From contig JALFGI010000013.1 in assembly GCA_022777455.1 (NCBI GenBank), positions 1 to 10,439 on the forward strand: DNA of 10,439 nucleotides, read 5' to 3'. Every line of letters begins with the position of its first letter. Position 1 is the stretch's first letter. The notes under the pieces were generated by a model. It ran no database searches, was not told the origin of the DNA, and saw nothing but the letters and a program-made list of their open reading frames with translations. The stretch comes from Clostridiales bacterium. Its GTDB lineage: Bacteria; Bacillota_A; Clostridia; Oscillospirales; Oscillospiraceae. This document shows, in pieces, positions 5,148 through 10,439 of the stretch. A program made the translations under genes and the position numbers.

Positions 5148-7238
5148 ATGAATCGAGAAGAAGCAAGAAAGAAAGCCCAGGCGCTGGTGGAGCAGATGGA
5201 CGTGCTGGAGGCAGCCGCCCAGCTGAGCTATGACGCTCCCGCCCTGGACCGGCTGAATATTCCGGAATACAACTGGTGGAACGAGGCCCTTCACGGCGTG
5301 GCCCGGGCCGGTGTGGCCACCAGCTTCCCCCAGGCCATCGGCATGGCCGCGTCCTTTGACCCGGAGCTGGTGCAGCGCCTGGGCGACATTGCCGCCACCG
5401 AGGGCCGGGCCAAGTACAACACCCTCTCCCAAAAGGGCGACCGGGACATCTACAAGGGACTGACCTTCTGGTCCCCCAACATCAATATTTTCCGGGACCC
5501 CCGGTGGGGCCGGGGCCATGAAACCTATGGCGAGGACCCCACCCTTACCGCCGAGCTGGGCAAGGCCTATATCCGGGGCCTCCAGGGGGACGGAGAATAT
5601 CTGAAATCCGCCGCCTGTGCCAAGCATTTTGCCGTCCACTCCGGCCCGGAGGCGGAGCGGCACCATTTCAACGTCAACCCCTCCAAAAAGGATATGGAGG
5701 AAACCTATCTCCCCGCTTTCGAGGCGGCGGTGAAGGAGGCGGATGTGGAGTCCGTCATGGGCGCCTACAATGCGGTGAACGGCTACCCCTGCTGCGGCAG
5801 CCCGGAGCTGCTGCAGGAATACCTGCGGGACAAATGGGGTTTTCAAGGCCATGTGGTCTCCGACTGCTGGGCCATCCGGGACTTCCATGAGAATCACCAC
5901 TTTACCGATACCCCCGCCCAGTCCAGCGCCGCTGCCCTGAAAGCCGGCACCGACCTGAACTGCGGCTGCACCTACCGCTGCCTGATTACCGCTCTGGCCC
6001 AGAAGCTGATCACCGAGGAGGACATTCGCCAGGCCGCTGTCCGGCTGTTCACCACCCGGTATCTGCTTGGCATTATGGACGGCCAGGAAACGGAGTTCGA
6101 CAAGATTCCTTACTCCGCCGTGGAGTGCAGGGAGCATGTATCCGCTGCCATTGAAGCGGCGGAAAAAGGCATTGTACTGCTGAAAAACGATGGCATTCTC
6201 CCCTTGAACAAAGAAAAGCTGAAATCAATCGCCGTGGTGGGCCCCAACGCCAACAGCCGCGTTGCCCTCATCGGCAATTACCACGGCACCTCCTCCCGGT
6301 ACATCACCGTGCTGGAGGGCATCCAGGATGAGGCTGGCGACGATGTGCGGGTCTACTATTCCGAAGGCTGCCACCTGTTCCGGGACCGGGTGGAGAGCCT
6401 GGGCCGGGCCGATGACCGGATCGCCGAAGCCCTGGTGGCGGCGGATCAGTCCGACGTGGTGGTGCTGGTGCTGGGTCTGGACGAAACCCTGGAGGGCGAG
6501 GAAGGAGACACAGGCAACGCCGATGCTTCCGGCGACAAGGGAAGCCTGCTGCTGCCCGAAAGCCAGCGGAAGCTGGCGGAGGCTGTGCTGGATTCCGGCA
6601 AGCCGGTGATCCTGTGTCTGATGGCCGGCAGCGCCGTCGATATCAGCGAAATTGCCGACCGGGCGGCTGCTGTGGTGCAGCTTTGGTATCCCGGCGCCCG
6701 GGGCGGCAAGGCGGCAGCGGACATTCTGTTCGGCAAGCGCTCCCCCTCTGGCAAGCTGCCTGTGACCTTCTATTACAACAGCGCCCTGGAGGAAATGCCC
6801 GCCTTCACCGACTATTCCATGAAAAACCGCACCTATCGCTACTATGAAGGAAAGGCCCTGTATCCCTTCGGCTACGGCCTGACCTACGGCGATACCAAAG
6901 TCCTGTCCGTCACCGCTGACGAAACGGAAGCCAGAGTGGTGGTGCGCAACGACGGCCGGGAGACGGAGGATGTGCTCCAGCTCTATATCAAGGACATGGC
7001 CTCACCGGACGCTCCCGTGAATCCCGTGCTCTGCGCTTTCCGGCGGATTTCTCTGAATCAGGGGGAGGAGAAGGAAATTACCCTGAAGCTCCCTGCCAGA
7101 GCCTTCCAGGTTTGCAATGAGGAGGGAAAGTGGATTCCCGGCAGCGGGAAGTGGACCCTGTACGCTTCCTTCGGCCAGCCCGATGAACGCACCCGGGAGC
7201 TCACCGGCAAAAAGGCCGCCTCCTGCGTCATTGAATAA
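5148..7238 (+). CDS. Glycoside hydrolase family 3, probable beta-xylosidase/beta-glucosidase type
   Basis: Retaining exo-glycosidase that removes terminal beta-linked sugars from short oligosaccharides. The 696-residue product shows the GH3 TIM barrel (about 15-310) with FRDPRWGRGHETYGEDP (115-131) and AKHFAVHSGPE (158-168). GFQGHVVSDCWAI (231-243) carries the nucleophile Asp239. The alpha/beta sandwich follows (about 335-580, EKGIVLLKNDGILPL at 339-353), where the acidic LEGEEGD stretch (448-454) is the expected place of the acid/base. YPFGYGLTYGD (572-582) leads into a fibronectin III-like C-terminal domain (about 585-690). The NWWNEALHGVA start and the SFPQAIGMAASFD segment fit the xylosidase/arabinofuranosidase branch; substrate is inferred, not shown. 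There is no signal peptide, so it should act in the cytoplasm on imported oligosaccharides. AGAGGAG lies seven bases before the ATG. No separate promoter is evident in the 73-bp gap after aspS, and no transporter or regulator adjoins it. Confidence 0.93.
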   Translation: MNREEARKKAQALVEQMDVLEAAAQLSYDAPALDRLNIPEYNWWNEALHGVARAGVATSFPQAIGMAASFDPELVQRLGDIAATEGRAKYNTLSQKGDRDIYKGLTFWSPNINIFRDPRWGRGHETYGEDPTLTAELGKAYIRGLQGDGEYLKSAACAKHFAVHSGPEAERHHFNVNPSKKDMEETYLPAFEAAVKEADVESVMGAYNAVNGYPCCGSPELLQEYLRDKWGFQGHVVSDCWAIRDFHENHHFTDTPAQSSAAALKAGTDLNCGCTYRCLITALAQKLITEEDIRQAAVRLFTTRYLLGIMDGQETEFDKIPYSAVECREHVSAAIEAAEKGIVLLKNDGILPLNKEKLKSIAVVGPNANSRVALIGNYHGTSSRYITVLEGIQDEAGDDVRVYYSEGCHLFRDRVESLGRADDRIAEALVAADQSDVVVLVLGLDETLEGEEGDTGNADASGDKGSLLLPESQRKLAEAVLDSGKPVILCLMAGSAVDISEIADRAAAVVQLWYPGARGGKAAADILFGKRSPSGKLPVTFYYNSALEEMPAFTDYSMKNRTYRYYEGKALYPFGYGLTYGDTKVLSVTADETEARVVVRNDGRETEDVLQLYIKDMASPDAPVNPVLCAFRRISLNQGEEKEITLKLPARAFQVCNEEGKWIPGSGKWTLYASFGQPDERTRELTGKKAASCVIE

Positions 7239-7252
7239 CCCCATCAAACACC

Positions 7253-7287
7253 AGGAGCCTCCCACCCGGGAGGCTCCTGCATTTTTT
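7253..7287 (+). terminator. Intrinsic terminator of the aspS-GH3 unit
   Basis: AGGAGCCTCCC (7253-7263) pairs perfectly with GGGAGGCTCCT (7268-7278) around an ACCC loop and is followed by GCATTTTTT. An 11-bp stem with six T residues, 14 bp after the GH3 stop codon, is a textbook rho-independent terminator. Confidence 0.95.
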
Positions 7288-7299
7288 CGTTATACGGGG

Positions 7300-7314
7300 A
7301 AATTGTAGTTTGGC
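7300..7314 (-). repeat. Orphan end sequence of the dispersed repeat
   Basis: AAATTGTAGTTTGGC matches, in reverse complement and at 14 of 15 positions, the GCCAAATTACAATTT found at the ends of the palindromic elements (126-140 and 3145-3159). No arms follow it, so it may be the remnant of a decayed or deleted copy, or a chance match. Confidence 0.45.
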
Positions 7315-7394
7315 AGTACGATGATTGGGACTTGGTCCGATCAGTACCACAGCTACTGTAGTAGAATGTAAATCTAAAAGGTTGATGTAAGCGA

Positions 7395-7429
7395 GATATC
7401 AGATACGAGATACAAGATACAAGAAACAG
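7395..7429. repeat. Heptamer tandem repeat (GATACAA-type, five units)
   Basis: Five consecutive 7-bp units read GATATCA, GATACGA, GATACAA, GATACAA, GAAACAG. The outer units are degenerate. The unit is too short and lacks spacers for a CRISPR. It is a short direct-repeat tract of unknown role in non-coding DNA. Confidence 0.75.
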
Positions 7430-7503
7430 GGGAAAGGAACCAAACCCAAAAAGCCAAGCTAAAAAACGAAAGCACTCCGCAAAAAGCGCGCCGGGAGAGG
7501 GTT

Positions 7504-7623
7504 CTTAGGGGGAGGGTGGTGCTCCGCGCAGCGAATCCATAATACCAATACTTGCCGGTGGCAAGTATACCATAATGTATGGCTTTGGCGTCGGGAGTGC
7601 GACATTCAGCGCCTCCCCCTAAG
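7504..7623. repeat. 120-bp inverted-repeat block enclosing a perfect small hairpin
   Basis: CTTAGGGGGAGG (7504-7515) and CCTCCCCCTAAG (7612-7623) are perfect 12-bp inverted repeats 96 bp apart. Between them ATACTTGCC/GGCAAGTAT forms a 9-bp hairpin with a GGT loop (7548-7568), itself flanked by CCATAAT direct repeats (7537-7543 and 7570-7576). The layout resembles a small non-autonomous element or a structured RNA. No coding content or known family was recognised. Confidence 0.6.
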
Positions 7624-7634
7624 CCGACTTCTTT

Positions 7635-7668
7635 GGGTCCTTTCTTGTTCGGAGACAAGAAAGGACCC
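7635..7668. repeat. Perfect 14-bp hairpin in the convergent region
   Basis: GGGTCCTTTCTTGT (7635-7648) and ACAAGAAAGGACCC (7655-7668) pair perfectly around TCGGAG. No T-run follows on either strand, so it is not an obvious terminator. It starts 12 bp from the end of the inverted-repeat block at 7504-7623 and may belong to the same repeat cluster. Confidence 0.65.
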
Positions 7669-7840
7669 CGCCGGAAGCACCAACGAAAATTGAGCGGTTT
7701 CGTTCTGTGCACCATTTCCCGAAGCGTGACATTGCGGCAGGGACAGAAAGCCGCCCACCGGACTTGATTACCTGGTTGAATGGCGCCATGTCGGGGATCC
7801 TACGAATTCGCCCGATCTGGTTGCCTGCTGTGGGATTTGT

Positions 7841-7873
7841 ACCGCGCAGGCGGCTGATAGCCGCCCCTGCGGT
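7841..7873 (-). other. Imperfect hairpin downstream of the helicase gene, possible weak terminator
   Basis: On the minus strand this folds with CGGCT/AGCCG next to an ATC loop and GCAGG/CCTGC further out, with small bulges. A fully paired 7-bp alternative is GGCGGCT/AGCCGCC. It starts 13 bases after the helicase stop codon. The following sequence is ACAAATCCC, with no T-run, so termination would be inefficient or rho-dependent. Confidence 0.4.
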
Positions 7874-7886
7874 GGTTGGGCAGTCG

Positions 7887-10112
7887 TCATTGCCAGCTTA
7901 AAATGGCTTCCTTCATGCCCTGTAAATCCAGCACGCCGTAGGCAAAGCCCTTTTTCACCAGGGCTTCCGGCAGGTATTCGTCGTACTTATCGAACAGGGG
8001 CAGCTCCTTGGGGTACACCAGCTCCATGGGGTCCATGGGCTTTTGAATTTCTTCGGCCACCACCCGGAAGAATTCCTCCGGGCCTGCCCTCATGGTGAAC
8101 TGCATATAGTAGGGCCGGGCGGAATCCAGGTTTTTCAGGCCCAGACGGTCGGCGCATTTGATTTTCAGAAACCGCTCCATGGCGAGAAATTCATAGGTGC
8201 CCACCCAGGGGAGCAGACACCACATGTTGCCCCCCAGGTTGATCAGGGGCTTTTTCCCCGCCTCGGAGTGGGCGGCGGTGAACCGGGCCTGCTCCAACCG
8301 GGCCACGGCGTTTTTCATCAGGTAGGGATAGGAACGGTCCTCCAGGAGCACCCGGCGCATCCGCTGCAAAATCTTTGTGTGCAGATCCCCGGGGCACTGG
8401 CCAAAATAGGCGGGGATGGAGCCCTTCACCTGCTCGCAGTAGACCAGGTGTCGCTTGTGGTCGATGTCCAGCACCACCCAAACGTGTCCCGCGATGGCCA
8501 GCTTTTCTCCCACCGGGGGCGGCAGCACCACGGTGCCCAGCTCCTGGGACTCGCTGCGGACGGTGTATTCCTCGTTCTCCTGGAACACGCCGTAGAATTT
8601 GAAGGAATTCACCACCCGCTCTCCCGCCAGGCCAACGATCAGCCCGCCCTGCTCGGTGCGCTGGATGTGATCCGTTTCCACCAGATGGCGCAAAAGGCAC
8701 TTGAAGTCCTCCTGGCTGATGCGGTGGAAGTAGTGCAGCGGCAGCACCCGGTCCGCCAGGGCCCGGGGGGACAGCTCCCCGCAGGAGGCCAGGGTGGACA
8801 TGGTCTGGTGGTACAGCAGGCTGTAGGGCAGCCGGTCCAGCCGGGGCGGCTCCACCCACCGCTCCTCCAGATACAGCTGCACCAGAGCGATGCCCTGCAG
8901 CAGCTTCCAGGGAATGGTGGTGGGCAGCATGGCCCGGGCCTCCGGCTCGTCCTCCCGCATCACGAACCACATTTCCGGGGGGCTTTCCCGCCGCCCGGTG
9001 CGGCCCATGCGCTGCAGGAAGGAAGAAACCGTCCAGGGAGCGTCGATCTGGAAGGCCCGCTCCAGCCGTCCGATGTCAATGCCCAGCTCCAGGGTAGCGG
9101 TGGTCACGGTGGTCATATACTGGGAGTCGTCCTTCATCACCTCCTCGGCGGTCTGCCGGTAGGAGGCGGAGAGGTTGCCGTGGTGGATGAGGAACCGGTC
9201 GGGCTCGTGATTGATCTCGCAGTACTGCCGCAGGGTGGTGGTGACGGTTTCGCACTCCTCCCGGGAGTTGACAAACACCAGGCATTTTTTCCCTCTGGTG
9301 TGCTCGAAGATGTAGCCCAGCCCCGGGTCGGCGTTTTTGGGAGCCTCATCCGTCTTCTCTTCCAGAACGGGCATGGCGTCAATGTCCGTCCGGTCCTCGG
9401 CGGCCTGGACGTTTTTCACATAGAAATGCTCCATGCTCAGCCGCCAGCGACTTCCCTTGGCTTCGACTTTGGGAATGATGGTCTTCCTCCCGGTGCCCAG
9501 GGACAGAAATTCCCCGCACTTCTCCGGGTCGCCGATGGTGGCGGAGAGGCCGATTCTTCTGGGATTCACTCCCGCCAATCGGCTCAGCCGCTCAATCAGG
9601 CACAATGTCTGCCCACCCCGGTCCCCCCGGAGCAGGGAGTGCACCTCGTCGATGACCACGAACCGCAAATCGCCGAAGAGACGGGGAATGGCCGCGTGCT
9701 TGTGCAGCAGCATGGCCTCCAACGATTCCGGGGTGATCTGCAGAATGCCGGAGGGATGCTTCATCAGCCTGGCTTTGTGGCTCTGGGCCACGTCCCCGTG
9801 CCAGTGCCACACCGGAATGTCCGCCTGGGCGCACAGGTCATTCAGCCGGAGAAACTGGTCGTTGATCAGCGCTTTCAGAGGGCCGATGTAGATGGCCCCC
9901 ACGGAGGCGGGAGGATCTTCGGAAAACAAAGTGATGATGGGGAAGAAGGCCGCCTCGGTTTTGCCGGAGGCGGTGGAGGCGGTGAGCAGCAGATTTTCGT
10001 CGGTATTGAAGATGGCATCCGCCGCGGCCACCTGAATGGCCCGGAGGTTCGACCAGTTGTTGCGGTAGATATAGTCCTGGACAAAGGGGGCGTAACGGTC
10101 AAATGCACTCAT
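7887..10112 (-). CDS. Lhr-like superfamily 2 DEAD/DEAH helicase, BrxHI-type
   Basis: ATP-dependent nucleic-acid helicase, cytoplasmic. The 741 residues show the full SF2 set: Q-motif Gln27 (RAIQVAAADAI), Walker A TASTASGKT (44-52), Ia GPLKALINDQ (77-86), Ib TPESLEAML, Walker B DEVH (155-158), motif III SAT (190-192), IV LVFVNSR (278-284), V TATLELGID (338-346) and VI QRMGRTGRR (367-375). The roughly 350 residues after motif VI hold a winged-helix-like part and a C-terminal region of the kind seen in Lhr relatives; I assign no further domain. It follows the DUF2791/BrxD-like ATPase after only 10 bp, with GAGG six bases before the ATG. That pairing is known from type 2 BREX (BrxD with BrxHI) and from related putative defence or stress loci. 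No nuclease motif was seen, so it probably unwinds or translocates for a partner. Alternative: a stand-alone repair helicase. Confidence 0.88.
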   Translation of the reverse strand: MSAFDRYAPFVQDYIYRNNWSNLRAIQVAAADAIFNTDENLLLTASTASGKTEAAFFPIITLFSEDPPASVGAIYIGPLKALINDQFLRLNDLCAQADIPVWHWHGDVAQSHKARLMKHPSGILQITPESLEAMLLHKHAAIPRLFGDLRFVVIDEVHSLLRGDRGGQTLCLIERLSRLAGVNPRRIGLSATIGDPEKCGEFLSLGTGRKTIIPKVEAKGSRWRLSMEHFYVKNVQAAEDRTDIDAMPVLEEKTDEAPKNADPGLGYIFEHTRGKKCLVFVNSREECETVTTTLRQYCEINHEPDRFLIHHGNLSASYRQTAEEVMKDDSQYMTTVTTATLELGIDIGRLERAFQIDAPWTVSSFLQRMGRTGRRESPPEMWFVMREDEPEARAMLPTTIPWKLLQGIALVQLYLEERWVEPPRLDRLPYSLLYHQTMSTLASCGELSPRALADRVLPLHYFHRISQEDFKCLLRHLVETDHIQRTEQGGLIVGLAGERVVNSFKFYGVFQENEEYTVRSESQELGTVVLPPPVGEKLAIAGHVWVVLDIDHKRHLVYCEQVKGSIPAYFGQCPGDLHTKILQRMRRVLLEDRSYPYLMKNAVARLEQARFTAAHSEAGKKPLINLGGNMWCLLPWVGTYEFLAMERFLKIKCADRLGLKNLDSARPYYMQFTMRAGPEEFFRVVAEEIQKPMDPMELVYPKELPLFDKYDEYLPEALVKKGFAYGVLDLQGMKEAILSWQ

Positions 10113-10125
10113 GGCTTACCTCTTA
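10113..10125 (-). promoter_or_regulatory. Coupled stop/ribosome binding site between the ATPase and helicase genes
   Basis: On the minus strand the ATPase stop TAA is followed at once by GAGGTAAGCC and then the helicase ATG. The Shine-Dalgarno (AGAGG-like) touches the stop codon, so the second gene is probably translated by the same or a re-initiating ribosome. This supports a functional pair. Confidence 0.75.
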
Positions 10126-10439
10126 AATGTCAAATTCCGCGAATTGGTCCTCGGTGGCTTCTCCGATGACATCGTTCCGGGCGTAGGTGAACTGGTCGCT
10201 GCCCAGAAGCTGCCGGACCTTCACCCCGGGGTTCTGGTACACGATGTCCAGCACCTCGATGAAGTCCCGGATGACCTCCCGGGGGGTGATGTGGGTGTCC
10301 GCGCCGATGCGGCCGAACTCGATCTCAATAAAGTCGATCATATCCTGCTGGGTGACGATCTGGGGGTATTCGTAGAGCCCCGCGTGGATGTCCGCCAGCT
10401 TTTCGATGAGGATGAGCATTTCCTCATTGGTCAGGGGTT
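10123..10439 (-). CDS. DUF2791/BrxD-like P-loop ATPase (C-terminal part only)
   Basis: The reading frame is open to the right edge, so the visible 105 or so residues are only the C-terminus. In-frame codons upstream of the internal Met at 10417-10419 read PLTNEE, so that Met is not the start. The visible part, PLTNEEMLILIEKLADIHAG followed by a helical stretch with HITPREVIRDFIEVLDIVYQ, resembles the end of BREX-system ATP-binding proteins (BrxD, DUF2791; an AAA-like P-loop ATPase). The Walker motifs would lie outside the window, so they are not confirmed. It ends in a TAA 10 bp before the helicase ATG. The pairing with a BrxHI-type helicase strengthens the call. The rest of the locus (for example PglX/PglZ, or TerB-type proteins) would be upstream on the minus strand, to the right of this window. 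Confidence 0.72.
   Translation of the reverse strand, partial: PLTNEEMLILIEKLADIHAGLYEYPQIVTQQDMIDFIEIEFGRIGADTHITPREVIRDFIEVLDIVYQNPGVKVRQLLGSDQFTYARNDVIGEATEDQFAEFDI

Larger units (their letters stand above)
7288..7886. other. Gene-free convergent intergenic region, rich in short repeats and hairpins
   Basis: About 600 bp between the GH3 terminator and the helicase stop. I find no ORF with family resemblance, no tRNA and no known RNA motif. It holds an orphan repeat end (7300-7314), a bulged hairpin with GTAC ends (7316-7347), heptamer tandem repeats (7395-7429), a 12-bp inverted repeat enclosing a small hairpin (7504-7623), a 14-bp perfect hairpin (7635-7668) and an imperfect hairpin near the helicase stop (7841-7873). 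Its A-rich and palindromic texture differs from the flanking coding DNA and suggests accumulated repeat insertions. Confidence 0.7.

Noticed and set aside
3278..5149. 623-codon open frame antisense to aspS
   Set aside because: The plus strand encodes complete AspRS motifs with a ribosome site. The antisense product is low-complexity and has no recognisable family.
4965..6137. 390-codon open frame antisense to the aspS end and GH3 start
   Set aside because: It overlaps two well-supported genes and gives a Gly/Ala/Val-rich product without motifs; it is a composition artefact.
7395..7429. Possible CRISPR array
   Set aside because: Units are 7 bp, directly adjacent and without spacers; no cas-like gene lies nearby.
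7374..7715. 113-codon frame on the minus strand in the convergent gap
   Set aside because: It runs through the heptamer repeat, the inverted-repeat block and the 14-bp hairpin, so its residues simply translate repeats (for example SCILYLVSD). No convincing ribosome site or family was seen.
7795..7809. GGATCC and GAATTC three bases apart, as in a cloning linker
   Set aside because: The flanking sequence does not look like vector. Two hexamers in 10 kb are unremarkable, and both sides continue as ordinary intergenic DNA.
8043..10169. 708-codon open frame on the plus strand, antisense to the helicase gene
   Set aside because: It is a GC-bias shadow of the helicase: the opposite strand encodes all SF2 motifs in order, whereas this frame gives a His/Gly/Gln/Val-rich product with no domain I recognise.

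Overview
This window looks like a chromosomal segment of a GC-rich Firmicute of the class Clostridia, most likely a gut anaerobe of the Oscillospiraceae/Ruminococcaceae type. The basis is clostridial-style promoters and Shine-Dalgarno sites, MurA and RsmF-like proteins of Firmicute style, a cytoplasmic GH3 xylosidase-type enzyme, and palindromic intergenic repeats of a kind I associate with that group from memory. No 16S or other taxonomic marker is present, so the assignment is an inference.

Layout from left to right. (1) Positions 1-140 hold the cut-off copy of a palindromic dispersed repeat. (2) Positions 171-2914 hold a minus-strand unit, promoter - rsmF-like RNA m5C methyltransferase - internal promoter - murA (TTG start) - intrinsic terminator. 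(3) The divergent intergenic region 2854-3301 holds a second, complete copy of the same repeat in inverted orientation, lying between the rsmF and aspS promoters. (4) Positions 3235-7287 hold a plus-strand unit, promoter - aspS - 30-nt GNRA-capped hairpin - GH3 glycosidase - strong intrinsic terminator. (5) Positions 7288-7886 contain no believable gene but are full of short repeats and hairpins, between two converging transcription units. (6) Positions 7887-10439 hold a minus-strand pair, a DUF2791/BrxD-like ATPase (only the C-terminal part is inside the window) followed after 10 bp by an Lhr-like superfamily 2 helicase of the BrxHI type.

How the genes work together. The left and middle parts are housekeeping: cell-wall precursor synthesis, rRNA modification and tRNA charging, with one plant-polysaccharide glycosidase placed downstream of aspS. 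The right edge is the accessory part. A BrxD-like ATPase coupled to a BrxHI-like helicase is the pair known from type 2 BREX and related putative defence or stress loci. The rest of that locus, if there is one, would lie to the right of this window. The other item worth attention is the repeat family. Its two arms differ in sequence but keep their hairpins through paired changes, which suggests that the structure is what is conserved.
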